The notes under the pieces are model-generated. The model saw nothing but the letters and a program-made list of their open reading frames with translations, ran no database searches and was not told where the DNA came from. Positions 1 through 8,532 of a stretch of 64,000 nucleotides of DNA are shown piece by piece. The translations under genes and the position numbers were made by a program. This DNA is from Palsa-851 sp035534435. GTDB lineage: Bacteria; Chloroflexota; Dormibacteria; Aeolococcales; Aeolococcaceae. Every line of letters begins with the position of its first letter. Positions within the stretch are counted from its first letter, which is position 1. The stretch lies in NCBI GenBank assembly GCA_035534435.1, contig DATLRX010000011.1, positions 31,171-95,170 of the forward strand, written 5' to 3'.

Positions 1-300
1 CGCTGTGTCGACGATGTCCGACGACGTCAGGCCGAGGTGAAAGTAGCGCCCCGCCTCGCCGACGGTCTCCTGTACGGCGGCCACGAAGGCAGCGACGTCG
101 TGCCCCTGCTCAGCTTCGAGCTCGGCGATGCGTTCGGCATCCACACTCGCCGCCTGCAGGGCGCTCAGGGATTCGACCGGAATCCGGCCGAGCTCGGCCC
201 AGCCTTCACATGCGAGCAACTCGACGTCCAGCCATCGCTGCAGTCGTGAGGCGTCACTGAAGATCTTCGCGATCTGCTGCGGGGCGTACCGGGGGATCAC
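1..300 (-). CDS. purB: Adenylosuccinate lyase, N-terminal part (cut by window edge)
   Basis: PurB cleaves SAICAR to AICAR and adenylosuccinate to AMP plus fumarate in purine synthesis. Only about 100 N-terminal residues are present. They begin MIPRYAP, continue with the family's LxVELxxxEGWAELG pattern and reach the conserved TSSDIVDTA motif at the edge. The start is GTG at 300, because an in-frame TGA lies just upstream. A TAGAAT hexamer 8 nt before the GTG and the absence of a Shine-Dalgarno site suggest a leaderless transcript. The gene diverges from the GDPD gene; the other purine genes lie at 8-12.6 kb on the same strand. Confidence 0.9.
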   Translation of the reverse strand, partial: MIPRYAPQQIAKIFSDASRLQRWLDVELLACEGWAELGRIPVESLSALQAASVDAERIAELEAEQGHDVAAFVAAVQETVGEAGRYFHLGLTSSDIVDTA

Positions 301-301
301 G

Positions 302-307
302 TACGTT
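302..307 (+). promoter_or_regulatory. Possible -10 element of the GDPD gene
   Basis: TACGTT, 12 nt before the GTG at 320. It sits next to the purB -10 on the other strand, so the two divergent promoters could not easily be occupied together. It is weaker than the other TAnnnT sites in the window. Confidence 0.35.
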
Positions 308-308
308 C

Positions 309-314
309 ATTCTA
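309..314 (-). promoter_or_regulatory. -10 element of purB (leaderless)
   Basis: TAGAAT on the minus strand, 8 nt before the GTG start. No -35 consensus is evident. The predicted transcription start falls on or within 2 nt of the start codon. Confidence 0.6.
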
Positions 315-319
315 TCGGG

Positions 320-1162
320 GTGACCGACGGCACCTCTCTGCCCCTCGTGATCGCGCACCGCGGCGCGTCTCGTGACGCTCCGGGGAACTCTCCGGCAGCG
401 TTCGAGGCTGCCATCGCCCAGGGAGCGGACGCCGTGGAGCTCGATGTCCGGCGCACGTCGGACGGCGTCCTGGTGGTGCATCACAACGCGTCGCGCCGCG
501 GTGTGCCTGTGGCGATGCAGACGTACGCCACGCTCATTCGCAGGAGCCGGTACGAGCCACCGCTCCTCGACGTGGTCCTCGACCTGTGCCGGGGCCGGAC
601 GGCTCTGGACATCGAGATCAAGGAACCGGGATACGAGGCCGAGGTCATGGAGGCCGCCTCGAGCCGCTTCGCCCGCGAGGACCTGCTGTACACATCGTTC
701 GAGGAGTCGGTGATCGCCGCGATCAAGCGCCTCGACCCCGACGCGCGCTGCGGGTTGCTCCTCGGGCCGGGCCGGCTCCACAGCCGTACCCAGCGCTACG
801 AGACGCTCCCGTTCGATCTCGCGGAGCGCTGCGGCGCCGATCTCCTTGCGGTCCATCAGTGGCTGGCGCCGCTCCGGAAACGGAGCCGGGGAAGGAAGTC
901 CGCAGGCTCGGGACTGCTTGCGGAGGCGTCGCTTCGCAAGTTCCCGCTCGTGGTCTGGACGGTGGACGGCCCCCAGCGCTTGCGCGCCTATCTTGCGGAC
1001 GGGCGCGTGGCGGGGATAATCACCGACCTACCCGGGCTCGCGGTCGAGACCAGGCGGGACATCGCGCAGCACGGCGCACAGGAAGAATTCATGCCAGCCC
1101 ACGTAACCGGACTCTCGCGCCCGGCGTTGACTGATCGAGTGCGCCCGGTGATCCCGAGATGA
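320..1162 (+). CDS. Glycerophosphodiester phosphodiesterase
   Basis: A GDPD-family enzyme of 280 residues that hydrolyses glycerophosphodiesters to sn-glycerol 3-phosphate and an alcohol. The catalytic set is visible: HRG at residues 13-15, E40 and D42 in AVELDVR, H55 in VVHHN, then IEIK. The GTG at 320 is chosen because it directly precedes the domain; the open frame continues upstream only into DNA complementary to purB. There is no signal peptide or membrane segment, so it is probably cytosolic. Its stop overlaps the sigma factor start (ATGA), which suggests co-transcription. Confidence 0.85.
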   Translation: MTDGTSLPLVIAHRGASRDAPGNSPAAFEAAIAQGADAVELDVRRTSDGVLVVHHNASRRGVPVAMQTYATLIRRSRYEPPLLDVVLDLCRGRTALDIEIKEPGYEAEVMEAASSRFAREDLLYTSFEESVIAAIKRLDPDARCGLLLGPGRLHSRTQRYETLPFDLAERCGADLLAVHQWLAPLRKRSRGRKSAGSGLLAEASLRKFPLVVWTVDGPQRLRAYLADGRVAGIITDLPGLAVETRRDIAQHGAQEEFMPAHVTGLSRPALTDRVRPVIPR

Positions 1163-1722
1163 CGCTACCTCGGGCGTATGAGGATCAATTAGTCGAGCGT
1201 GCCAAGCATGACGCCGGCGCCTTTGGGGAACTGTACGACCACTACTTCGGGCAGATCTACCGATTCGTCTTCAGCCGTCTCAGGGATCAGGAGGCCGCCG
1301 AGGACGTCACCTCGGAGGTCTTCTTCAAGGCCCTTCGCGCGATCGGACGATACAAACCCGCGGGGCACCCCTTCAGTGCCTGGCTCTACCAGATCAGTGT
1401 CAACGCAATCAATGACCATTACAGAAGCCGCAGACCGACCTCGAGCCTCGACAGCGCAATCGCTGTCGCCGACCCGGCTCGCCCTGTTGACGAGCGTGTC
1501 GTCGACAGCGCGGAAGCGGCTCGGATCTGGGAGGCGATCGACGACCTCCCGCCTCAGCAGCGGGCTGCGATGACGCTCAAGCTCGGTGAGGATCTCAAGC
1601 TCGCCCAGATCGGCGAGATCCTGGGCAAGAGCGAGGGCGCGGTGAAGCTGCTGATCCACCGCGGCATGATCGGCGTTCGTCTTCGCCTGGGTGTCGCGGC
1701 GCCCCTCGAGGAGAAAGGGTGA
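1159..1722 (+). CDS. ECF-type RNA polymerase sigma factor
   Basis: A 187-residue group 4 (ECF) sigma factor. Region 2 covers about residues 20-90, with the FGELYDHY and EDVTSEVFFKAL core-binding and -10 recognition segments. Region 4 is near 130-175, with LPPQQRAAMTLK and a helix-turn-helix ending in SEGAVKLLIHRG. It overlaps the GDPD stop by 4 nt, and its own TGA overlaps the start of the following membrane protein, the usual arrangement for an ECF sigma and its membrane regulator. The regulon cannot be read from this window. Confidence 0.9.
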   Translation: MTLPRAYEDQLVERAKHDAGAFGELYDHYFGQIYRFVFSRLRDQEAAEDVTSEVFFKALRAIGRYKPAGHPFSAWLYQISVNAINDHYRSRRPTSSLDSAIAVADPARPVDERVVDSAEAARIWEAIDDLPPQQRAAMTLKLGEDLKLAQIGEILGKSEGAVKLLIHRGMIGVRLRLGVAAPLEEKG

Positions 1723-3995
1723 TGTCCTGGCCGGGAGGATGGTTCGATCCCGAGCTCGAGGATCTGTTCCACGAGGAGCCCGAGCTGCTCGAGACCGCCC
1801 GGCGGGTTCGCGCGGCCCGGCCGCAGACCGAGCCTGATCCGCGATTCCAGAACCGTCTGCGCGCCCAGCTCATCGCCGAGGCGACGAGGAGCCACGGGGC
1901 ACGTCGCTGGTGGCGCCTCGGTTCGACGCACGCCGCGTGGGGCGGCGCCGTCCTCGGGGTTGCGCTCATCGGAGCGACGGCGCTGACCTTCCTCTCGAAC
2001 CATCCCCAGGACAGGACCATCACCGCGATCTCGGCCATCGCCGCCGAGCACGCCGTCGACCCGAACAACGTGATCCAGGTGAGCTTCAACCAGCCGATGG
2101 ACAAGGCGGCCGTCGAGAAGGGCGTTCGGATCCAGCCGGCCACGGAGGTGTCGTACTCCTGGACCGGCAACGACCTCGTGATCACGCCGGTGCACCACCT
2201 GACCGGGAACACGCCGTACACCGTGACCATCGCGCAGAGCGCGATCCGCGCTGCCACAGGCGCCGTCGCGACCACCCCGATCGTGATCCCGTTTGCAACC
2301 GCGCCGACGCCGCCGGTCGGGCGTTCGACACCACCGACGCTTGCCCTCTCCATCGTCGGCCCTCAAGGCACCGGCGTGAACGGTCTCGGCGGGATGCTGC
2401 TCTTTGCGCCCGACGGGTCGCTGGTGAGCACGGCAGGACTGCTGCCGGCGCCGCCGGGCACGCCCCCGGTCGCAGCCTCGCCGACCCCGGGCACTTCGCC
2501 GACGCCCACTCCGGAGGGCGTCCCCGACAACACTCCTTCGGTCGCCGGACAACTCGTCGACTATGCCTCGAGCGGGGGGCCGTTCGCTCTGGCCGCCGCC
2601 TCATCGGCCGCTGCTTTCTCGCCGAACGGAACGTACGTGGCGGCAGCGGTCGATGACGGCAACGGCGGGTCGAAGATCGTCGTGACGCTCGCCGACGGCA
2701 GCCAGCATCGGCCGACGAGGCTCGTCGATTCATCGTCACCCGTGATCGCGTTGACCTGGGCTTCCAGCGACCGAATCGTCTATACCGACGGCGCCACCAT
2801 CAACGAGATCGACCTCTCCGGCAAGGGCTCCACCCTCTACACCGTGCCCGCCTCCGGCGGCTCGGTCGCGAAGCTCGATCCCGGTGGCGCGTATGCATTC
2901 GTCGCTCCCGCGAGCGGCACCGGCGGCAACCTGCTCGATATTGCGACGGACGCCGAGGTGGTGCTGCAGGGCTCGACCACCGCGGTCGGATTCAGCGGCG
3001 ACGGCAGCACGGTGGTGTGGGCCGACCAGTCGACGAGCAGGACGCGTTTCTGGACCGAGTCCGTGACCCAGCAGGCGCCGGCGTCGATGTCGCTGCTCGA
3101 CGGGAGCGCCACGTACGGCGACATCGCGCTCGATGCGGACGGAGATGCGGCCGCGTATCTCATGACGCCGCCGTCACAGGGCACGCAGGTGGTCATTGCC
3201 GAGGTGCCGAGCGGCGCTCCGATCGCGATCGAGCCCGTGTCGTTCACCCCGTCGGGGCTGGCGCTGTCTCCCGGCGGCGACCAGATAGCGCTCCTCGGCA
3301 GCGACAGCAACGGCGGGCTCACGGTGCAGCGGGCCGCGGTCCCCGGCGCGACCGCTGCGCACGCGGCCGCGGGAATTCCGGCAGCAGCCAACTCGACATT
3401 GCATGCATTCGTCGAGGCGCAGGTGGCAGGTGACCTCGGCACGATGGCAGGGTTGAGCGGACCCAACGCGAATGCGGCTGCGAACACGCCGCAGAACCTG
3501 AGCCGTGCGTACGTCATCAGCACGTACGTCCAGCCCCACGGCGCGGTGTCGGCGAGCGTCGAGCTGGTCGTCGACCCGACCGCGGGCCACGCGAGCGCGG
3601 AAGTGGCGGGTGAGACGCTGACGCTCGTTCCGCAGGCGTCCGGTACCACGTATATCGTCAGCCGCATCGCATCGACCCCGCTGCACGACGAGGCGTCCGG
3701 ACCGCACGTGCTCCAGGTCAACGCGACGACGCAGTCGGGTCAGACCACGCTCGCGGTGAGCTTCGACAGCGACCTCAACCCGGCCTCGGTGGGCGGCGCG
3801 TTCACGGTGCTCGACTCGAACGGGACGACGCTCACCTCATCCACCGTGTACGACGCGAACTCTCGAACGGCGACGGTGACCATCGCGAGCACGACGTCCG
3901 GTGCGCTCACCCTCGAGATCTCGACAGCACTTGACGACGTGTACGGTCAGACGCTCGCGCACGCGTTCCAGACGGTGGTCGGGACGAACTCCTAG
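1719..3995 (+). CDS. Single-pass membrane protein with Ig-like and beta-propeller-like regions, putative anti-sigma partner
   Basis: A 758-residue protein translationally coupled to the ECF sigma factor (GTG at 1719 or ATG at 1722, both on the sigma stop). Residues 1-70 are charged and cytoplasmic; a single membrane segment spans about 73-93. Outside lie an SbsA/Big_5-like Ig domain (about 101-205, with the VSFNQPMD motif), a Pro/Thr-rich linker (about 240-275), repeated strand-turn units resembling a TolB/WD-type propeller (about 275-560) and a second Ig-like domain (about 665-758, with VSFDSDLNP). No zinc anti-sigma HxxxCxxC motif is present, so an anti-sigma role rests on coupling and topology. 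Its stop overlaps the convergent methyltransferase stop by 4 nt. Confidence 0.75.
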   Translation: MMSWPGGWFDPELEDLFHEEPELLETARRVRAARPQTEPDPRFQNRLRAQLIAEATRSHGARRWWRLGSTHAAWGGAVLGVALIGATALTFLSNHPQDRTITAISAIAAEHAVDPNNVIQVSFNQPMDKAAVEKGVRIQPATEVSYSWTGNDLVITPVHHLTGNTPYTVTIAQSAIRAATGAVATTPIVIPFATAPTPPVGRSTPPTLALSIVGPQGTGVNGLGGMLLFAPDGSLVSTAGLLPAPPGTPPVAASPTPGTSPTPTPEGVPDNTPSVAGQLVDYASSGGPFALAAASSAAAFSPNGTYVAAAVDDGNGGSKIVVTLADGSQHRPTRLVDSSSPVIALTWASSDRIVYTDGATINEIDLSGKGSTLYTVPASGGSVAKLDPGGAYAFVAPASGTGGNLLDIATDAEVVLQGSTTAVGFSGDGSTVVWADQSTSRTRFWTESVTQQAPASMSLLDGSATYGDIALDADGDAAAYLMTPPSQGTQVVIAEVPSGAPIAIEPVSFTPSGLALSPGGDQIALLGSDSNGGLTVQRAAVPGATAAHAAAGIPAAANSTLHAFVEAQVAGDLGTMAGLSGPNANAAANTPQNLSRAYVISTYVQPHGAVSASVELVVDPTAGHASAEVAGETLTLVPQASGTTYIVSRIASTPLHDEASGPHVLQVNATTQSGQTTLAVSFDSDLNPASVGGAFTVLDSNGTTLTSSTVYDANSRTATVTIASTTSGALTLEISTALDDVYGQTLAHAFQTVVGTNS

Positions 3996-4756
3996 ACCGG
4001 CACACGCACCACGCGACGGCGAAGCATGGTCGCTGTCACCGGGATGCGCATCGTTCCATCAGCGGCGATGCATGACCGCAGGTCCCGCTCGCATGCGCCA
4101 CGCACCGCGTCGAGCAGCGATGCGGGCGCACCGGCAAGCTCCGCGGCCACAGGCCGTTCCAGGACCATCGCCGCCCAGTACTGGCCGATACCGTCGAAGC
4201 GCGCGACATCGCGGAGCGTCACGGCCTCCCACCGCTCGCGTCCCGCGGCGATGTCGACCGGTATGCACCGCTCCAGAAACGCCGAGCGTATGCCGGCCTC
4301 GTCGCGGAGCGCATCGACGAGCGCGCGTTCGTGCGCCGGCGGGTCCGCGCCGTCCCAGACGACGAAGACCGCCACGCCCGACGGTGTGAGGATGCGTTCG
4401 GTCTCATCGAACGCACCGGTGCCATCCCAGAACCCGAGCGTGCACAGTGAGCCGGCGCGGTCGCAGGTTCCGTCGGGAATGTCGAGCGCTCGCTCGGTCA
4501 CGACGGATGTCACCACCTCGCATCCGGCCGGCGCAACACCGAGCGCCGCCTCGGCCGTGAGTTCCGCGTCGACGTCGACGAGCACCACGCGCCCTCGCGC
4601 GCCGACAGCGGCGCCGAGCGACGCCGCGAGCGTCCCCGCGTCGCACACCAGGTCGCAGGCGGTTTCTCCTGCGCGGACACCGAGCTCGTCGACGAGCTGC
4701 TCGGCCAACGGGCGCAGGACCGCGGCCGAGTAGAGCCGCCCGAACCGCGGCTCCAC
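3992..4756 (-). CDS. Putative class I SAM-dependent methyltransferase
   Basis: A 254-residue protein with a Rossmann methyltransferase layout. An N-terminal helical segment leads to a degenerate motif I (CDLVCDAGTLAASLG), an acidic motif II (VVLVDVD), a motif near IPDGTCDRAGSL and a DETERILTPSGVAVFVVW strand typical of UbiE-like enzymes. The glycine-rich SAM loop departs from the usual DxGxGxG, so activity is uncertain. It begins with GTG a few bases after the pycA stop and is probably the last gene of the pycB-pycA unit. The substrate is unknown. Confidence 0.6.
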   Translation of the reverse strand: MEPRFGRLYSAAVLRPLAEQLVDELGVRAGETACDLVCDAGTLAASLGAAVGARGRVVLVDVDAELTAEAALGVAPAGCEVVTSVVTERALDIPDGTCDRAGSLCTLGFWDGTGAFDETERILTPSGVAVFVVWDGADPPAHERALVDALRDEAGIRSAFLERCIPVDIAAGRERWEAVTLRDVARFDGIGQYWAAMVLERPVAAELAGAPASLLDAVRGACERDLRSCIAADGTMRIPVTATMLRRRVVRVPV

Positions 4757-4762
4757 GGTGCG

Positions 4763-6205
4763 TTACCCGGAGACGGCCACCGCGGCGGCGATGGCCGCGA
4801 CGCGGGCGGGATCACGCACCAACCGCCGGAACGGCTCCTGACGCGCGGCCCAGACGTCAGCGGCCGCGACCAGCTCCGGATGGTGCTCGATGAACGCCGT
4901 GCTGTAGTCGCCGGCGCGGAATCCCGGGTCGTCGATGACGGCAAGGTGATACGCGATGTTGGTGTGGATTCCGGTGACCACGTACTCGAGCAGCGCGCGG
5001 CGCATGCGATCGAGCGCCGCATCCCGCGTCGGTGCGTGCACGATGAGCTTGGCGATCATCGGGTCGTAGTTGGGCGAGACCGGACCGGCGGTCACCAGCG
5101 AGCTGTCGACGCGCACACCGGGCCCCGACGGCTCGTGATAGCCCGTCACCTGCCCCGGCGACGGCAGGAACCCGCGGGCGTAGTTCTCGGCGTTGACACG
5201 GCATTCGATCGCGTGCCCGCGCGGGACGACCTGCTCCTGCGTCAACGTCAGGCGTTCGCCGGACGCGATGCGCAGCTGCTCGGCGACGAGATCGATGCCG
5301 TACACGAGCTCGGTGATCGGGTGCTCGACCTGCAACCGTGTGTTCATCTCGAGGAAGTAGAACTCGCCCTTGCGGAAGATGAACTCGACGGTGCCGGCGT
5401 TGACATAGCCCACCGCTCTGGCAGCCGTGACCGCGGCCTCGCCCATGCGGGCGCGCGTCTCGGCGTCGATGACCGGCGACGGCGCCTCCTCGATGATCTT
5501 CTGGTGCCGGCGCTGGATCGAGCACTCGCGCTCGCCGAGGTGAATGACATTGCCGTGCGTGTCCGCGACCACCTGGATCTCGATGTGCCGCGGCTCCTCG
5601 AGGTAGCGCTCGAGGAAGATGGTGTCGTTCCCGAACGCGCGATGCGCCGTGCTTCGTGCGGTGTCATACGAGCCACGCAGCTCCGCTTCGTCACGCGCAA
5701 TGCGCATACCGATGCCGCCACCGCCGGCGCTCGCCTTGATGAGCACCGGGTAGCCGATGGCCGCCGCGGCGACGACGGTCTCCTCGATGTCGACGAGCGC
5801 GCCCGTCCCGGGCACCACAGGAACGCCCGATTCGCGCATGCGGTCGCGCGCGGGCACCTTCTCGCCCATGGCGGCCATCGCGTCCGGCGGCGGCCCGATG
5901 AAGACGAGGCCGTTGTCGGCACACGCGCGCGCGAACTGCTGGTTCTCGCTGAGGAAACCGTACCCCGGATGAATCGCCTGCGCTCCGGTGGAGCGCGCCG
6001 CTTCGATGATCCGATCGATCACCAGGTATGACTGCGCCGACGGCGCCGGTCCGATCTCCACCGCCTCGTCGGCGAGCAGGACGAACGCCGCGGATCGGTC
6101 GATGTCGCTGTGCACCGCGACCGTGCGCACGCCGAGGTCGCGGCAACCGCGAATGATGCGAAGCGCGATCTCGCCGCGGTTCGCGATGAGGACCTTCTCG
6201 AACAT
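4763..6205 (-). CDS. pycA: Biotin carboxylase subunit (pyruvate carboxylase subunit A / AccC type)
   Basis: 480 residues, the usual length for a stand-alone biotin carboxylase. It carboxylates enzyme-bound biotin using ATP and bicarbonate. It starts with the canonical KVLIANRGEIALR segment, has the ATP-grasp glycine loop KASAGGGGIGM (near residue 152) and the catalytic EMNTRLQVEHPITE motif (near 285). Its ATG overlaps the stop of the upstream carboxyltransferase-biotinyl subunit (TGATG). This points to a two-subunit pyruvate carboxylase rather than acetyl-CoA carboxylase; the AccC reading cannot be excluded from this subunit alone. Confidence 0.9.
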   Translation of the reverse strand: MFEKVLIANRGEIALRIIRGCRDLGVRTVAVHSDIDRSAAFVLLADEAVEIGPAPSAQSYLVIDRIIEAARSTGAQAIHPGYGFLSENQQFARACADNGLVFIGPPPDAMAAMGEKVPARDRMRESGVPVVPGTGALVDIEETVVAAAAIGYPVLIKASAGGGGIGMRIARDEAELRGSYDTARSTAHRAFGNDTIFLERYLEEPRHIEIQVVADTHGNVIHLGERECSIQRRHQKIIEEAPSPVIDAETRARMGEAAVTAARAVGYVNAGTVEFIFRKGEFYFLEMNTRLQVEHPITELVYGIDLVAEQLRIASGERLTLTQEQVVPRGHAIECRVNAENYARGFLPSPGQVTGYHEPSGPGVRVDSSLVTAGPVSPNYDPMIAKLIVHAPTRDAALDRMRRALLEYVVTGIHTNIAYHLAVIDDPGFRAGDYSTAFIEHHPELVAAADVWAARQEPFRRLVRDPARVAAIAAAVAVSG

Positions 6206-7998
6206 CAGGCGCCGATCTGCACGAGCGGCGCGCGCGGAGCGACGACGGAGCCCTCTATCGCGTACACCTCGGTGATCGTCCCCGCGCGCGTCGCGGTGAT
6301 GTCGTTCTGCATCTTCATCGCCTCGAGGACGCAGACGACGTCGCCGAGCGCGACGTGGTCGCCGATCTTGACGTTGACCTTGAGCAGGAGTCCCTGCATC
6401 GGGGACACGACGGTTCCCTCGCGCGCGACGGGTGCCGCCGGCTGCGTCGGCGTGGCGACGGCGCTGACGCCGGTGTCCATGCCACCGATGATGCGCACCG
6501 CGAAGCTCTGTCCATCGACCTCGACGGTGAGCTCGCGCACCGCCACAGGAGGTGCGGCATCGCCCGCGGGCTCTGCGTCGGCATCATCGGTGTCCGCCGG
6601 CGAGTCGACGACGCCGGCGGCGGGTTCGAGCTCGGGCTCGTCGCCGAGTCGCTCGGCAACCGCCTCGCCGCGCTCGACCGCGAGAAACGCGTTGGGGAAC
6701 AGGGCATACGTGACCAGTGCCTCGGCCGCGGGTGTCGGGTACCCCTCACGCACGAGGTCGCGACGGGTGGCTTCCATCGCGGGCTCGAGCAGGTCCGCGG
6801 GACGGCACGTGATCGGCTCCTCGCGACCGTTGACCAGGCGGCGCACGTCGCGGTCGACGGCCTCCGGCGGGTCGCCGTACAGGCCGAGGCAGTAGTCCTT
6901 GATCTCCTGGCTGATCGTCGCGTAGCGATCACCCTCGACGACGTTGTACACCGCCTGCGTGGCGATGATCTCGGTGAGCGGCGTGACCAGTGGCGGATAC
7001 CCGAGCTCGCGGCGCACCTGCACGACCTCGGCCTCGACATCGGTCAGCTGTCCGATGGCATCGCGCTCACGCAGCTCGGCGATGGCGTGCCCCATCGCCG
7101 ACGGCGGCAGCAGCCCGCGCAATGCCGAGGTGTCGAGTCTCGCGGCGAGCGGATCGATGACATCCGCGTAGTGCATGAGCTCGTGCTCGAGGACGAGCGC
7201 CGCGGTCGCGACGCGCTCGAGGTCGAGCCCGCTATCGACTGTCGTTCCCGCGAACCCCGCGATCAGCGCTTCGGCAGCGGGCATGGACGCGCCGCCGGCC
7301 AGCGGTGACAGCGCGCAGTCGGCGCGGTACGCGCCCGCGACTGCGGCGGCGTGACAGGCGAGCGCCGCCATCCCTGTTTGCGCGGAGATCGACACCGCCA
7401 CCGGCACGCCGACGGCCTCGCGGATCGCGCTCACGGCGAGGCCGGCGCTCGCAGCGGTGAGCACACCGAGCGGGTCGTGGAGGCAGACGGTGGGATAGCC
7501 CGCGTCGACGAGCCGGCGAGCCATCTCACCCAAACCTTCAAGACCGTGCCCCGGTATCTCGTTGTAGACGATGACCCCTTCGGCCTGTTTCCCCGTTCCG
7601 GCGATCGCGATCGCGCAGCGTTCGAGGTTGCGCACGTCGTTGAGGGGGTCGTAGCAGCGGAAGATGTCGACGCCGGCGGCAGCGGCCGTCTCGATGAATG
7701 CGTCGACGAGATCGTCGGGGACCTGGCGATGCCCGACGAGTGACTGGCCGCCGATCATCGCGAGCAGCGGCGTGATCGGCGCGGCCGCTCGAATCGCGCG
7801 CAGACGCGCGAACGGATCCTCAGCGAGGAACCGCAGGGACGCCTCGAACGTCGAGCCGCCGAACACGTCGAGGGCTGCGAATCCGCAGTGATCGAGGGTT
7901 TCGGCGACGGGAAGGGCGTGGCGGAGGCGCAGTCTGCTGACCAGGAGCGACTGTTGCCCGTGGCGGAGCGACGTCTCCACCAATTCGAGACGGGGCAT
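6205..7998 (-). CDS. pycB: Pyruvate carboxylase subunit B (carboxyltransferase plus biotin carrier)
   Basis: 597 residues. The N-terminal HMGL-like carboxyltransferase barrel begins LVETSLRHGQQSLL and contains FRCYDPLNDVRN and LHDPLG. A conserved post-barrel domain, an acidic Ala/Pro linker and a C-terminal biotinyl domain with EAMKMQND (biotinylated Lys near 562) follow. It transfers the carboxyl group to pyruvate, giving oxaloacetate. The usual DxTxRDxxQS signature is altered to ETSLRHGQQS. A sodium-pump oxaloacetate decarboxylase alpha subunit is the main alternative, but no beta or gamma membrane subunits are nearby. It is first in its operon, with a leaderless-type promoter. Confidence 0.88.
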   Translation of the reverse strand: MPRLELVETSLRHGQQSLLVSRLRLRHALPVAETLDHCGFAALDVFGGSTFEASLRFLAEDPFARLRAIRAAAPITPLLAMIGGQSLVGHRQVPDDLVDAFIETAAAAGVDIFRCYDPLNDVRNLERCAIAIAGTGKQAEGVIVYNEIPGHGLEGLGEMARRLVDAGYPTVCLHDPLGVLTAASAGLAVSAIREAVGVPVAVSISAQTGMAALACHAAAVAGAYRADCALSPLAGGASMPAAEALIAGFAGTTVDSGLDLERVATAALVLEHELMHYADVIDPLAARLDTSALRGLLPPSAMGHAIAELRERDAIGQLTDVEAEVVQVRRELGYPPLVTPLTEIIATQAVYNVVEGDRYATISQEIKDYCLGLYGDPPEAVDRDVRRLVNGREEPITCRPADLLEPAMEATRRDLVREGYPTPAAEALVTYALFPNAFLAVERGEAVAERLGDEPELEPAAGVVDSPADTDDADAEPAGDAAPPVAVRELTVEVDGQSFAVRIIGGMDTGVSAVATPTQPAAPVAREGTVVSPMQGLLLKVNVKIGDHVALGDVVCVLEAMKMQNDITATRAGTITEVYAIEGSVVAPRAPLVQIGA

Positions 7999-8006
7999 CG
8001 CGGGCC

Positions 8007-8012
8007 ATTCTA
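8007..8012 (-). promoter_or_regulatory. -10 element of the pycBA unit (leaderless)
   Basis: TAGAAT on the minus strand, 8 nt before the pycB ATG, with no Shine-Dalgarno sequence between. Confidence 0.6.
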
Positions 8013-8034
8013 GTGCTCCGCCCCGGGCTGACCC

Positions 8035-8532
8035 CTATTGCAGGGAGAACCCTTCGGGCAGCTGGACCTTGGCGCGCATCTTCGCGCGCTGCTCCTTGAT
8101 CCTCGCGGCGACCTCCTCGTCGAAGAGACCGATGATCTCCGCGGCGAGGTGGCCGGCGTTGCGCGCGCCCATCGGCCCGACCGCGACGGTCGCGACCGGG
8201 ATGCCAGGAGGCATCTGGACGATCGAGAGCAGGGAGTCGAAGCCCGCGAGCGGCGTGGCCGCGAGCGGGACGCCGATGACCGGCAGGGTGGTCAGTGACG
8301 CGAGGACCCCGGGAAGGTGCGCCGCCGCGCCCGCCCCAGCGATGAGGACCCGGAGCCCGCGCTCGTAGGCCGCCTGCCCGTACGAGCGAACGATGTCGCC
8401 GGCCCGATGTGCGGACATGACGCCGATCTCCCAGCCGATGCCGTACTCGTCCAGGACGTCGCCCGACGTGTTCATCACGGGGAGGTCCGACTCGCTGCCG
8501 ACGATGATGCCGACACGGAGGACGCCGGTCAT
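8035..8532 (-). CDS. purE: N5-carboxyaminoimidazole ribonucleotide mutase
   Basis: 165 residues, typical of class I PurE, which converts N5-CAIR to CAIR in de novo purine synthesis. Visible are the phosphate-binding GSESDLPVM (12-20), the active-site SAHRAGD with H42, and the GAGAAAHLPGVLAS segment. Its ATG overlaps the end of purD by 4 nt. The partner PurK is not in the window. Confidence 0.93.
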   Translation of the reverse strand: MTGVLRVGIIVGSESDLPVMNTSGDVLDEYGIGWEIGVMSAHRAGDIVRSYGQAAYERGLRVLIAGAGAAAHLPGVLASLTTLPVIGVPLAATPLAGFDSLLSIVQMPPGIPVATVAVGPMGARNAGHLAAEIIGLFDEEVAARIKEQRAKMRAKVQLPEGFSLQ

